From contig DATHTO010000139.1 of the NCBI GenBank assembly GCA_035463115.1, positions 1 through 64,000 of the forward strand: 64,000 bases of DNA, read 5' to 3'. Source of the DNA: BPGL01 sp035463115 (GTDB taxonomy: Bacteria; Actinomycetota; UBA4738; HRBIN12). A model generated the notes under the pieces. That model ran no database searches. It saw only the letters and a program-made list of their open reading frames with translations, and was not told the origin of the DNA. Below, piece by piece: positions 8,978 through 18,054 of the stretch (position 1 is the first letter of the stretch; each line of letters starts with the position of its first letter). The position numbers and the translations under genes were made by a program.

Positions 8978-10633
8978 ATGCCCGTGGTCGGTCCGCAGCC
9001 GAGGTACATCTTCGTGACGGGAGGCGTGGCCTCCGGGCTCGGCAAAGGGATCACCACCGCCTCCCTCGGCCGCCTGTTCAAGTCGCGTGGGCTGAAGGTC
9101 GTCCTCCAGAAGCTCGACCCGTACATCAACGTCGATCCCGGAACGATGAACCCGTTCGAGCACGGCGAGGTGTTCGTGCTCGACGACGGCGCCGAGACCG
9201 ACCTCGACCTGGGGCACTACGAGCGGTTCCTCGACCAGGACCTGCATCGCGGATCGAACTTCACCACCGGAGCGGTGTACTCGTCCGTCCTCGCGAAGGA
9301 GCGTCGCGGCGAGTACCTCGGCAAGACCGTGCAGGTGATCCCGCACATCACCGACGAGATCAAGGAGCGCATCCGGGCCTTCGGCGACGCCGAGGCCGCC
9401 GACCTCCAGATCGTCGAGATCGGGGGCACCGTCGGCGACATCGAGTCGCTCCCGTTCCTCGAGGCGGTCCGCCAGCTCCGCAACGAGGTCGGTCGCGACC
9501 GCTGTGCCTTCGTGCACGTCTCGTTGATGCCGTTCATCGGTCCGTCCGGCGAGCTGAAGACGAAGCCGACGCAGCACTCGGTCAAGGAGCTGCGAGCGCT
9601 CGGTCTCCAGCCCGACGCGATCGTGGCGCGCAGCGACCGGCCGATCGGGCGGAACCTCAAGGAGAAGATCTCGTTGCTGTGCGACGTTCCGATCAGCGGC
9701 GTGATCAGCGCGCCGGACGCCGCGTCGATCTACGAGGTTCCGTTGGTCCTGCACCGCGAGGGGCTCGACGACGAGCTCGCGCGGCATCTCGGCATCGACG
9801 CGCAGGCCGATCTGTCCGAATGGCAGGCCCTCGTCGACCGCATCGAGACCGCGACCCAGCCGGTCGACGTCGCGGTCGTCGGCAAGTACGTCAACCTCCG
9901 CGACGCGTACCTGTCCGTGATGGAGGCGCTCCGTCACGGTGGGTTCGCCCAGGGCGCCGACGTCCGGATCCACTGGATCGCGTCCGACGACCTCGGAGGC
10001 GACGCCACGGCTCCGGCGCTCGAGGCGATGGACGGCATCTTGATCCCCGGTGGGTTCGGCGTCCGCGGCGTCGAGGGCAAGATCGACGCCGTGCGGTACG
10101 CCCGCGAGCGGGGCGTGCCGTTCCTCGGCATCTGCCTCGGACTGCAGACGGCGGTGGTCGAGTTCGCGCGGAACGTCTGCGGGCTGGTGGGCGCGAACTC
10201 GAGCGAGTTCGACCCCGTCACGCCGCACCCCGTGATCGACCTGCTCCCCGAGCAGAAGGACGTCACCGACCTCGGAGCCACGATGCGCCTCGGCGCGCAG
10301 CCCGCGCACATCGAACCGGGCACGCTCGCGGCCGAGGCGTACGCCGCAGAGGTCGTGTACGAGCGCCATCGGCACCGGTGGGAGGTCAACCCCGCGTACC
10401 ACGACCAGCTCCGCGCGGGCGGCCTCGTGATCTCCGCGATGGACAAGGACCGCCGTCTCGCCGAGATCGTCGAGCTGCCGGATCACCCCTTCTTCATCGC
10501 CGGCCAGTTCCACCCCGAGCTGCGGTCGCGACCGACGAGGCCCCATCCGCTCTTCCGTGGGTTCGTCGGCGCGATGGTGGCGCATCGACGGCACCGGGCC
10601 GCCGCCGACGCCCCGGTGGTCGTCAGCGGCTAG
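8978..10633 (+). CDS. pyrG: CTP synthase
   Basis: A 551-residue enzyme converting UTP to CTP with glutamine. The synthetase domain covers about 1-275 (FVTGGVASGLGKG P-loop, then LDPYINVDPGTMNPFEHGEVF). The class I glutamine amidotransferase domain follows, with GICLGLQTAVVEFARNV carrying the nucleophile Cys and HPEL with its catalytic His-Glu. Length matches the family. ATG 8978 is taken as start, but the in-frame GTG at 8984 fits the upstream -10 box better. The Nudix gene begins 3 bases after its stop. Confidence 0.97.
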   Translation: MPVVGPQPRYIFVTGGVASGLGKGITTASLGRLFKSRGLKVVLQKLDPYINVDPGTMNPFEHGEVFVLDDGAETDLDLGHYERFLDQDLHRGSNFTTGAVYSSVLAKERRGEYLGKTVQVIPHITDEIKERIRAFGDAEAADLQIVEIGGTVGDIESLPFLEAVRQLRNEVGRDRCAFVHVSLMPFIGPSGELKTKPTQHSVKELRALGLQPDAIVARSDRPIGRNLKEKISLLCDVPISGVISAPDAASIYEVPLVLHREGLDDELARHLGIDAQADLSEWQALVDRIETATQPVDVAVVGKYVNLRDAYLSVMEALRHGGFAQGADVRIHWIASDDLGGDATAPALEAMDGILIPGGFGVRGVEGKIDAVRYARERGVPFLGICLGLQTAVVEFARNVCGLVGANSSEFDPVTPHPVIDLLPEQKDVTDLGATMRLGAQPAHIEPGTLAAEAYAAEVVYERHRHRWEVNPAYHDQLRAGGLVISAMDKDRRLAEIVELPDHPFFIAGQFHPELRSRPTRPHPLFRGFVGAMVAHRRHRAAADAPVVVSG

Positions 10634-10636
10634 GCC

Positions 10637-11149
10637 GTGGCCGACGACGAACCTCGCTCCGTCCGGCGGCTGTTCGACGGCGCCGTCCTGTCGCTCGATG
10701 TCGAGGACTGGGGCCAGCCGTACGAGCACGAGGTCGTTCGCCATCCCGGTGCCGCCGCCGTCCTCCCCGTCACGCCCGATGGGCACGTGCTGCTGGTCCG
10801 GCAGTTCCGTCCGGCGATCCGTTCGACGCTCACCGAGATCCCGGCGGGTCTCCTCGACGTCGAGGACGAGGACGCGCTGACGTGCGCCGCCCGGGAGCTC
10901 CACGAGGAGACCGGCTTCCGCCACGAGTCGATCGAGTTCCTCGGCGGGTACTACGCGACCGCCGGCTGCTCGAACGAGTACGTGCATCTGTTCGTCGCTC
11001 GGACGCGGGCGCAGCCCGAGGCCGAGCCCGAACCGGGACTCACGCTGGTTCGAGAGCCTCGCGACGCCATGGTGGCGGCCGCGCGCGCGGGCCGCGTCCG
11101 CGACGTGAAGACGGCGTTGGCGCTGCTCATGGCAGACGGCCGGTTCTGA
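10637..11149 (+). CDS. Nudix hydrolase, probable ADP-ribose pyrophosphatase
   Basis: A 170-residue Nudix protein. The Nudix box is ...GLLDVEDEDALTCAARELHEETGF, with the catalytic RELHEETGF intact and the Gly-to-Glu part one residue shorter than usual. The IPAGLLD element before it is typical of ADP-ribose pyrophosphatases. GGYYATAGCSNEYVHLF is the usual loop for that subfamily. It begins with GTG three bases after pyrG and occupies the Rv1700 position, so co-transcription with pyrG is very likely. Confidence 0.88.
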   Translation: MADDEPRSVRRLFDGAVLSLDVEDWGQPYEHEVVRHPGAAAVLPVTPDGHVLLVRQFRPAIRSTLTEIPAGLLDVEDEDALTCAARELHEETGFRHESIEFLGGYYATAGCSNEYVHLFVARTRAQPEAEPEPGLTLVREPRDAMVAAARAGRVRDVKTALALLMADGRF

Positions 11150-11238
11150 CCAGGCACCGGCGGCGGAAGACCGCGTCGGGTTCGCGTCCGTCCGCCCGCC
11201 GGCATCCGGCGCTCCCCACGCGGCGCGGGCGGCCCGGA

Positions 11239-11244
11239 TAGGCT
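11239..11244 (+). promoter_or_regulatory. Possible -10 box of ald
   Basis: TAGGCT, followed by a leader of about 30 bases containing GCAGGAGGCG, a strong ribosome site seven bases before the GTG start of ald. Confidence 0.4.
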
Positions 11245-11275
11245 TGCGGGCGCACGCATCCCGCAGGAGGCGCAG

Positions 11276-12391
11276 GTGATCGTCGGGATCCCGACCGAGG
11301 TGAAGGACCACGAGTACCGCGTCGCCGCGACGCCGGAGGGCGTCCGGGAACTGACGCACGGCGGCCACGACGTCGTGGTGCAGGCGGGGGCCGGTGAGGG
11401 TTCCGCGATCGCCGACGACGCCTACGTCGCTGCGGGCGCGCGCATCGCTCGCGATGCCGACGCGGTCTTCGCCGACGCCGACATGATCGTGAAGGTCAAG
11501 GAGCCGCAGCCCCAGGAGTACGAGCGCTTCCGCCCCGAGCAGATCGTCTTCACCTATCTGCACCTCGCGGCCGACGAGCGCCTGACCCGGTTCCTCGTCG
11601 ATCGGAAGGTCGCGAGCGTCGCCTACGAGACCGTGCAGACGGCCGACGGGCGGCTCCCGCTGCTGGCGCCGATGTCCGAGATCGCCGGCCGCATGGCGCC
11701 GCACGTGGCCGCCACCTGGCTCGAACGTGCGCACGGAGGTCGCGGGGTGTTGATGGGCGGCGCGTCCGGCGTCGCCCCGGCGAAGGTGGTCGTCCTCGGC
11801 GCCGGCATGGCCGGCTCGAACGCCGCATGGATCGCCGCGGGCATGGAGGCCGAAGTGGTCGTCGTCGACAAGAACGTCGAGCGCCTGCGGTTCATCGACC
11901 AGATCTGGCGTGGCAGGATCCAGACGGTCGCGTCGTCGCGACTCGCCGTCGAGCAGCTGGTGCTGGAGGCCGACGTGGTGGTGGGCGCCGTGCTCGTTCC
12001 CGGCGCCAAGGCGCCGCACCTCGTGACCGACGACCACGTCCGGGCGATGCGCTCCGGTGCGGTGCTCGTCGACATCTCGATCGACCAGGGCGGCTGCTTC
12101 GCGACGTCGCGGATGACGACGCATTCCGATCCGACCTACGTCGTCGACGGGGTGGTGCACTACTGCGTCGGCAACATGCCGGGAGCGGTCCCACGGACGT
12201 CGACCTACGCGTTGACGAACGTGACGCTCCCGTACGTGCAGAAGATCGCGGATCTCGGTCTCGACGAGGCGATCCGCCGCGACCACGCCTTGGCGCTCGG
12301 CGTCAACGTCCTCGAGGGGACCGTCACGAACGCCGGCGTCGCGCAGGCGCATGGCCTGCCATCGCGCGAGCTCGGAACCGGAGCGGACTGA
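11276..12391 (+). CDS. ald: Alanine dehydrogenase
   Basis: A 371-residue NAD-dependent enzyme that interconverts L-alanine and pyruvate plus ammonia. Substrate-binding N-terminus: IVGIPTEVKDHEYRVAATP. The central DKNVERL and VVLGAGMAGSNAAWIAAGM elements form the Rossmann dinucleotide site, and the lysine of KVKEPQPQEY is present. The family length is 370-375. It is an addition to the mycobacterial Rv1699-Rv1701 order, where ald is absent. The strong ribosome site AGGAGG precedes the GTG. Confidence 0.95.
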   Translation: MIVGIPTEVKDHEYRVAATPEGVRELTHGGHDVVVQAGAGEGSAIADDAYVAAGARIARDADAVFADADMIVKVKEPQPQEYERFRPEQIVFTYLHLAADERLTRFLVDRKVASVAYETVQTADGRLPLLAPMSEIAGRMAPHVAATWLERAHGGRGVLMGGASGVAPAKVVVLGAGMAGSNAAWIAAGMEAEVVVVDKNVERLRFIDQIWRGRIQTVASSRLAVEQLVLEADVVVGAVLVPGAKAPHLVTDDHVRAMRSGAVLVDISIDQGGCFATSRMTTHSDPTYVVDGVVHYCVGNMPGAVPRTSTYALTNVTLPYVQKIADLGLDEAIRRDHALALGVNVLEGTVTNAGVAQAHGLPSRELGTGAD

Positions 12392-12399
12392 GCGGGTCG

Positions 12400-13359
12400 A
12401 TGGACCCGACGTCGGTGCTCGCCCGGCGTTTCCTCGATCACCTCGCCGTCGAGCGGGGACTGTCGGCCAACACGCTCGCGGCGTACGGCCGTGACCTCCG
12501 TCGCTACGTGGCCTTCCTCGAGCGCCGCGGGATCAGGCGGCCCGACGAGGTCGACGCCGCGGTGATCCGGTCGTTCGTCGCGTCGCTCTCGGCGTCGACG
12601 CACGGCCCCGACGACACGCCGTACGCGTCGACGTCGGTGGTGCGCACGCTGTCGGGCGTGCGCTCGTTCCACCGGTTCCTGGTGCGGGAAGGCGTGGTGA
12701 CGAAGGACCCGTCGGCGGACGTCCGTCGGCCGCGGCTCCCGCGCTCCCTTCCGAAGGCGATCCCGCTCGCGGACGTCGAACGCCTCCTGCAGGCGCCCGA
12801 CGAGGCGACGCCGTCGGGTCTGCGCGACCGGGCGATCCTCGAACTGCTGTACGGGGCGGGGTTGCGGATCTCGGAGCTCACGTCGCTCGACGTCGACGAC
12901 ATCGATCTCGACGGAGGCGCCGTGCGGGTGCTCGGCAAAGGCGGGAAGGAGCGGGAGGTTCCGATCGGCCGCCACGCTCGCGACGCGGTCTCGGTCTACC
13001 TCACCCGCGGCCGTCCGGCGCTCGCCGGGTCCCGATCGCGCGGAGCGCTGTTCCTGAACGTCCGCGGCGGGCGCCTCACCCGCCAGTCGTGCGCCCGCAT
13101 GCTCGATACGCACGTGCGCGCGGCGGGGATCCAGCGCCGCGTCACGCTCCACGGTCTGCGACACTCCTTCGCGACGCACCTCCTCGAAGGGGGCGCCGAC
13201 GTCCGGGTGGTCCAGGAGCTGCTCGGACACGCGAGCGTCGCGACCACGCAGGTCTATACGCTCGTGACGAAGGAACATCTCCGCGAGGTCTACTACACGT
13301 CGCATCCGCGAGCTCGACGACGTCGGAAGGGAGGTGGGGAAGGCGATGACGGATCCTGA
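12400..13359 (+). CDS. xerD: Tyrosine recombinase XerD
   Basis: A 319-residue site-specific recombinase that resolves chromosome dimers at dif. SAM-like core-binding domain about 1-110; catalytic domain with Arg156 (GAGLRISEL), Lys180 (VLGKGGKER), His251 and Arg254 (LHGLRHSFATH), His277 (LLGHASVATTQ) and nucleophile Tyr286. Lys/Arg-rich C-terminus. It begins with ATG 12400, eight bases after the ald stop, and its 3' end overlaps the DksA-like gene by 14 bases. Order with pyrG and Nudix agrees with Rv1699-Rv1701, supporting the chromosomal XerD rather than an integrase. Confidence 0.93.
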   Translation: MDPTSVLARRFLDHLAVERGLSANTLAAYGRDLRRYVAFLERRGIRRPDEVDAAVIRSFVASLSASTHGPDDTPYASTSVVRTLSGVRSFHRFLVREGVVTKDPSADVRRPRLPRSLPKAIPLADVERLLQAPDEATPSGLRDRAILELLYGAGLRISELTSLDVDDIDLDGGAVRVLGKGGKEREVPIGRHARDAVSVYLTRGRPALAGSRSRGALFLNVRGGRLTRQSCARMLDTHVRAAGIQRRVTLHGLRHSFATHLLEGGADVRVVQELLGHASVATTQVYTLVTKEHLREVYYTSHPRARRRRKGGGEGDDGS

Positions 13360-13699
13360 GGTGACGGCGCGGCGCCGGGCCGCCCTCGAGCGGCGCCGCA
13401 GCGACCTGCGACGCGAGCTCGCGCAGCACGGCGCCGATCCGGATTCGGACGGCCTGACGTTCGACGACGACGCAGGGTTCGCCGACCGCTCCCACAGCAC
13501 GGAGGAGCGATCCCGGCTGATCGCGCTCGTCGGCAACCTCCGGACGGAGCTCCGGGAGGTCGAACGGGCGCTCGAGAAGCTCGACGTGGGCGGCTACGGG
13601 GTCTGCGAGCGGTGCGGCAACCGGATCGGCGACGACCGTCTCGAGGCGATCCCGTGGGCGACCCTGTGCATCGACTGCAAGCGGAAGGCCGCGCCGTGA
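13346..13699 (+). CDS. DksA/TraR-type zinc finger protein
   Basis: A 117-residue protein with a helical coiled-coil N-terminal part (ARRRAALERRRSDLRREL and LIALVGNLRTELREVERALEKL) and a C-terminal zinc finger CERCGNRI ... CIDCKRK. This is the DksA/TraR C4 architecture. Actinobacterial members resemble RbpA-independent RNA polymerase-binding factors; direct binding is inferred only. The ATG at 13346 follows GGAAGGGAGGTGGGG; it overlaps xerD by 14 bases and deoB by 4 (GTGA), so it is translationally coupled to both. Confidence 0.85.
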   Translation: MTDPEVTARRRAALERRRSDLRRELAQHGADPDSDGLTFDDDAGFADRSHSTEERSRLIALVGNLRTELREVERALEKLDVGGYGVCERCGNRIGDDRLEAIPWATLCIDCKRKAAP

Positions 13700-14883
13700 G
13701 CGATCCGCTCGTGCCGCGCGTGTGCGTGATCGTCTGCGATTCGTGGGGTGTCGGAGATGCCCCCGACGCCGATGCCTACGGCGACGCCGGGTCCGACACC
13801 CTCGGCAACACGGCGAAGGTCGTCGGCGGCATCGACGCGCCGAACCTCGCGGACCTCGGCCTCGGCACGTTGACCGAGATCGACGGCGTCCCACCACGGG
13901 CGGCCCAGGGCACCGCGGCCGGACGGGCCACCGAGCGTTCGGCGGGCAAGGACACCACGACCGGGCACTGGGAGATGATGGGCGTCCGGCTCGATCGGCC
14001 GTTCCCGCTCTATCCGGAGGGCTTCCCGCCGGCGATCGTGGAGCCGTTCGAGCGTGCGATCGGGCGCGAGATCCTCGGGAACCGGCCCGCGTCAGGCACG
14101 GAGATCATCGCCGAGCTGGGTGACGAGCACCTGCGGACGGGTGCGCCGATCGTGTACACGAGCGGTGACTCGGTGTTCCAGATCGCCGCCCACGTCGACG
14201 TCGTCGATCTCGAGACCCTCTACGCGTGGTGCCGAACGGCGCGGTCGATCCTCGTCGGCGAGCACGCCGTCGGTCGGGTGATCGCCCGACCGTTCGAAGG
14301 CCGGCCGGGCGCGTTCGTGCGCCGTCCGGAGCGTCGGGACTACTCGGTGGCGCCGCCGGGACCGACGGCCCTCGACCGGCTCGTCGACGCTGGCATCTCC
14401 GTGCGAGGCGTCGGCAAGATCCGTGACATCTTCGACGGCCACGGCGTTCCCGAGTTCGCCTACTCCGACTCGAACGACCACGGCGTCGATCTGACGCTCG
14501 GCTACCTGACCACGCCCGGCCCCGCCTTCGTCTTCACGAACCTCGTGGACTTCGACTCGAAGTACGGCCATCGGAACGACCCACCGGGATACGCGGCGGC
14601 GGTCGAGGCGTTCGATCGGCGGCTTCCCGAGATCGTCGCGGCGCTCGACGGCGGGATCCTGCTCATCACCGGTGATCATGGGTGCGATCCGACGACGCCG
14701 CCCACCGACCACTCGCGCGAGCGGACGCCGTTGCTCGCCGCCGGGCTCGTCGGGGAGCCGCGATCGATCGGAACGCGCGACGGGTTCGGCGACCTCGGCG
14801 CCACCGTGCTCGACCTCCTCGGGCAGGAGAGCGACGGCCTCGTCGGCTCGAGCTTCTCGCGAGAGCTCGGGTTCGAACGATGA
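13696..14883 (+). CDS. deoB: Phosphopentomutase
   Basis: A 395-residue alkaline phosphatase-superfamily enzyme moving phosphate between C1 and C5 of (deoxy)ribose. Metal-site motifs are clear: VCDSWGVGDAPD at the N-terminus, KDTTTGHWEMMG around the phosphothreonine, and ITGDHGCDPTTPPTDHSRE near the C-terminus. Length is normal. The GTG overlaps the stop of the zinc finger gene. With deoA just downstream it forms a nucleoside salvage pair that feeds nucleoside sugars into central metabolism. Confidence 0.95.
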   Translation: MSDPLVPRVCVIVCDSWGVGDAPDADAYGDAGSDTLGNTAKVVGGIDAPNLADLGLGTLTEIDGVPPRAAQGTAAGRATERSAGKDTTTGHWEMMGVRLDRPFPLYPEGFPPAIVEPFERAIGREILGNRPASGTEIIAELGDEHLRTGAPIVYTSGDSVFQIAAHVDVVDLETLYAWCRTARSILVGEHAVGRVIARPFEGRPGAFVRRPERRDYSVAPPGPTALDRLVDAGISVRGVGKIRDIFDGHGVPEFAYSDSNDHGVDLTLGYLTTPGPAFVFTNLVDFDSKYGHRNDPPGYAAAVEAFDRRLPEIVAALDGGILLITGDHGCDPTTPPTDHSRERTPLLAAGLVGEPRSIGTRDGFGDLGATVLDLLGQESDGLVGSSFSRELGFER

Positions 14884-14994
14884 CCTCGACCTTCCCTCGA
14901 GGTCGAGGCCTCGCCGCGTTCCTGAGGGTCCGCATGGCGCGGGGCGTCCCGGCGTGACCTTCGACATCGACCTGTCGGTCGCCCGGAGGTCGGC

Positions 14995-16320
14995 GTGAGC
15001 GCACGTGACTACCGTGAGGTCGTCGCGGCGAAGCGAGATGGGCGCACGATCGCTGCGGCTGACCTCGAGGCGTTCGTCCTCGCGTACGGCCGCGGGGAGG
15101 TGCCGGACGCGCTGGCCTCGGCGTTCCTGATGGCGTGCGTGCTGCGCGGTCTCGATGCCGCCGAGACGCTCGCCATGACCCAGGCGATGATCGCGTCGGG
15201 GGACACCGTGTCGTTCCCCGGCATCGGCCTGCCGACGGTCGACAAGCACTCGACCGGCGGCGTCGCCGACGGCGTCACGCTCGTCTTCGCTCCGCTCGCG
15301 GCAGCCCTCGGCGTCGGCGTCGCGAAGCTCTCCGGTCGCGGGCTTGGACACACCGGTGGGACGCTCGACAAGCTCGAGTCGATCCCGGGTCTCCGGACGG
15401 ATCTGTCGCCGGCCGAGATCGAGTCGCAGGTGAGCACGATCGGGTGCGCCGTCGCCGCGCAGTCCGCGAACCTGGTGCCCGCCGACGGCGCCCTCTACGC
15501 GCTCCGCGACGCCACCGCGACGGTGCCGTCCACCGCGCTGATCGCCGCGAGCGTGATGTCGAAGAAACTTGCGGTGGGGACCGACCTCATCCTCCTCGAC
15601 GTGAAGGCGGGGTCGGGGGCGTTCATGAAGACCGCCGACGACGCTCGCGGCCTCGCGCGCGCGTGCCTGGACCTCGCCCGCGGGGCCGGCCGCCGCGCCC
15701 ACGTGTCGGTGACCGACATGTCGCAGCCGCTCGGCACCGCGATCGGGAACGCCCTCGACGTCGCGGAGGCGGTCCGCGTGCTGCGCGGGGAGGATCGCGG
15801 CCGACTGGCGAAGCTCTGCGCGTGGTTCGCGGCGCGCGCCTCGATCGAGCTCGGCGGAACGACGGCCGACGACGCCGCACGCCGCGTGGAGCACGCGATC
15901 GCGAGCGGCGCGGCGCTCGAGCGCCTGCGGCGGATGGTCGAGGCCCAGGGAGGAGACCCGCACGTCGTCGACGATCCCGGCGGCGTGTTGCCGTCCGCAC
16001 CCGTCCGCCTCCCGCTCGCAGCGCCGCGGGCCGGTACGCTCGCTGCCGTGGACGCCGAGGCGCTCGGGCTCGCGAGCGCCGCGCTCGGCGCCGGTCGGCG
16101 GCGCAAGGGGGACGCGATCGACCCGGCCGTCGGGATCGTGTTCGCGCCGAAGATCGGCGACCGGGTGGAGGAGGCGCAGCCGATCGGCGAGGTGCACGCT
16201 CGCACCGACGACGACGGCGACGACGCCGTTCGCCGGGTGCTGGCCGCGATCGAGATCGTCGACGGGGCGGTCGAGGCGCCGCCGCTCGTGATCGACGCGT
16301 TCGGGGAAGGAAGGGACTGA
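14995..16320 (+). CDS. deoA: Pyrimidine-nucleoside (thymidine) phosphorylase
   Basis: A 441-residue enzyme that cleaves thymidine or uridine with phosphate. The phosphate/nucleoside site VDKHSTGGVADG, the SGRGLGHTGGTLDKLE loop and KAGSGAFMK motif are present. The C-terminal PYNP domain is from about 340 onward. The GTG start follows CGGAGGTCGGC. It lies 111 bases after deoB, a gap in which no gene was seen, and 2 bases before the M50-like gene. With deoB it forms a salvage unit. Confidence 0.95.
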   Translation: MSARDYREVVAAKRDGRTIAAADLEAFVLAYGRGEVPDALASAFLMACVLRGLDAAETLAMTQAMIASGDTVSFPGIGLPTVDKHSTGGVADGVTLVFAPLAAALGVGVAKLSGRGLGHTGGTLDKLESIPGLRTDLSPAEIESQVSTIGCAVAAQSANLVPADGALYALRDATATVPSTALIAASVMSKKLAVGTDLILLDVKAGSGAFMKTADDARGLARACLDLARGAGRRAHVSVTDMSQPLGTAIGNALDVAEAVRVLRGEDRGRLAKLCAWFAARASIELGGTTADDAARRVEHAIASGAALERLRRMVEAQGGDPHVVDDPGGVLPSAPVRLPLAAPRAGTLAAVDAEALGLASAALGAGRRRKGDAIDPAVGIVFAPKIGDRVEEAQPIGEVHARTDDDGDDAVRRVLAAIEIVDGAVEAPPLVIDAFGEGRD

Positions 16321-16322
16321 TC

Positions 16323-16988
16323 GTGCTCGCCCAGCTCGGCAACTTCACGGCGGTCACGACGAGGATGGCCGTCTACCTCGTCGCCGGGCTGCTCGTCGGG
16401 ATGGTCGTGCGCGAGTTCGTGCGCGCGTCGGTCGCGTCGCGCCTGCACGATCCGACGCCTCGCTTGTGGGGACGCCTCACGTGGGATCCGCGGTCCTGGT
16501 TCGATCCGTTCGGCGCGGGGCTCGTCCCGGGGCTGATCGCGGTGCTCTGGGCGGCCGGCGTCTTCTGGAGCCCGGCGGCGTACGGCAAGCCGGCTCCGAT
16601 CGATCCCTCGTACTTCCGGCACCACCGGCGCGACGTCGTGCTGGTGTCCCTGGCCGGCCCGTCGGCGACGCTGGTGCTGGCGTTCGCGAGCGGGTTCGCG
16701 TTCCGGGCGGTCGCGAGCGGGGGAGGAGAGCTCGCGCTCGTGCTCCTGGTCCTCACGCACGCCTTCGCGGGGCTCACGGTCTTCCATCTGCTGCCGGTGC
16801 CCGGCCTCGACGGCGCGCGGATCGTGGCGCTCCTGCTGCCGCCCGCCGCCGCGCAGGTCTACCGCAACGCCGACAAGTACCTGCCGCTGTTCGTGCTGGT
16901 CCTGCTGTTCCTCTTCGGTACGGCGATCCTCGGGGCGCTGACCGCCGCCCTGTGCTCGCTGGCCACCGGTGAGGCCTGCATCCCGTGA
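16323..16988 (+). CDS. M50 (site-2 protease)-like membrane protein lacking zinc-ligand histidines
   Basis: A 221-residue multi-pass membrane protein. The order of blocks matches the short site-2 protease family: a first membrane helix, then DPTPRLWGRLTWDPRSWFDPFG, then GKPAPIDPSYFRHHRRDVVLVSLAGPS, and LLPVPGLDGARIV. In active members the first helix carries HExxH; here it reads R30-E-F-V-R34, so both histidines are arginine. The late Asp of LDG is kept. It is therefore likely to be a pseudoprotease. The GTG lies two bases after deoA. A start further in, at Met15, cannot be ruled out. Confidence 0.75.
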   Translation: MLAQLGNFTAVTTRMAVYLVAGLLVGMVVREFVRASVASRLHDPTPRLWGRLTWDPRSWFDPFGAGLVPGLIAVLWAAGVFWSPAAYGKPAPIDPSYFRHHRRDVVLVSLAGPSATLVLAFASGFAFRAVASGGGELALVLLVLTHAFAGLTVFHLLPVPGLDGARIVALLLPPAAAQVYRNADKYLPLFVLVLLFLFGTAILGALTAALCSLATGEACIP

Positions 16989-17021
16989 CCGGCGCTGCGC
17001 GGGGCAGCCGGAAGCCCGCGC

Positions 17022-17027
17022 TATCAT
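17022..17027 (+). promoter_or_regulatory. -10 box of trpS (near-leaderless)
   Basis: TATCAT, ten bases before the GTG start of trpS. The short gap CGCCGCCATC has no ribosome site. Confidence 0.5.
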
Positions 17028-17037
17028 CGCCGCCATC

Positions 17038-18054
17038 GTGAGCGCTGACGTCGCCGCCCCCGCCCGGACGAAGCGCGTCCTGACCGGCTACCGGCCGACC
17101 GGACCGCTGCACCTCGGGCATTGGGCCGGCAACATCGAGAACATGCTCGCGCTCCAGGCCGACGCGGGGCACGAATGCTTCTTCTTCGTCGCCGACTGGC
17201 ACATGTTGACCACGCACTACGACCGGACCGACGAGCTTCCCGGATTCGTCGAAGGGCTCGTGCTCGACTGGCTCGCCGCGGGCATCGACCCGGAACGAGC
17301 GGTGATCTACCGACAGTCCGATCTGCCGGAGGTCGCCGAGATGACGCTGCTGCTCGGCATGATCACGCCGCTCGGCTGGCTCGAACGCGTCCCCTCGTAC
17401 AAGGAACGCCTCCGCGACATGACCGAGCGCGACGTCGCGAACTTCGGGCTGCTCGGGTACCCGGTCCTGCAGACCGTCGACATCACGATCGTCGGCGGAG
17501 AGCTCGTCCCCGTGGGCGAGGACCAGGTCGCGCACCTCGAGCTGTCGCGCGAGATCGTCCGACGGTTCAACCGGCTGTACGGTGACGTCCTCGTCGAGCC
17601 GCAGCCCCTGCTCTCCCGCACCCCGCTGATCCCCGGCTCCGACGGTCGCAAGATGTCGAAGAGCTTCGACAACGCCATCGGCGTGCGCGACGACCCCGAC
17701 ACGATCCGCGCGAAGGTCCGCACGTTCATCACCGACCCGCAGAAGATCCGTCTCGGCGATCCTGGTCGGCCCGAGATCTGCCCGATCTTCGCGCTCCACC
17801 GCTACTTCTCTCCCGAGGACGACGTCGAGCGCGTCGATCGCACGTGTCGCACCGGTGAGCTGGGGTGCGTGCAGAACAAGGGCGACATCGCGGAACGGCT
17901 GATCGAGTCGTTCGCGCCGTTCCGCGAGCGGCGAGCGGGGTTCGCGGCGCAGCCCGGCCTCGTCGAGCGCGTGCTGCGCGACGGCGCCGAGCGTGCGAGG
18001 CCGGTCGCACGGGCGACGCTCGACGCCGTGCGCGAGGCGATGCACTTCGCATGA
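17038..18054 (+). CDS. trpS: Tryptophanyl-tRNA synthetase
   Basis: A 338-residue class I synthetase. The HIGH-type motif is GYRPTGPLHLGHWAGNI, and KMSKS is intact in DGRKMSKSFDNAI. DWHMLTTHY and GEDQVAHLELSRE are the usual tryptophan-binding blocks. Length is normal. The GTG at 17038 fits a TATCAT box just upstream. Its stop overlaps scpA by ATGA, so trpS, scpA, scpB and rluB appear to be one coupled transcription unit. Confidence 0.96.
   Translation: MSADVAAPARTKRVLTGYRPTGPLHLGHWAGNIENMLALQADAGHECFFFVADWHMLTTHYDRTDELPGFVEGLVLDWLAAGIDPERAVIYRQSDLPEVAEMTLLLGMITPLGWLERVPSYKERLRDMTERDVANFGLLGYPVLQTVDITIVGGELVPVGEDQVAHLELSREIVRRFNRLYGDVLVEPQPLLSRTPLIPGSDGRKMSKSFDNAIGVRDDPDTIRAKVRTFITDPQKIRLGDPGRPEICPIFALHRYFSPEDDVERVDRTCRTGELGCVQNKGDIAERLIESFAPFRERRAGFAAQPGLVERVLRDGAERARPVARATLDAVREAMHFA

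Noticed and set aside
8969..12352. Open frame of 1127 codons on the minus strand
   Set aside because: Antisense to pyrG, the Nudix gene and ald; the sense frames have full catalytic motifs. No family-like sequence in the antisense frame.
12400..13359. Phage integrase
   Set aside because: Tyrosine recombinase motifs would also fit, but gene order, length and lack of any phage gene or attachment repeat support chromosomal XerD.
14884..14994. Small gene between deoB and deoA
   Set aside because: A 25-codon ATG frame begins at the deoB stop, but it has no ribosome site of its own and no recognisable sequence.
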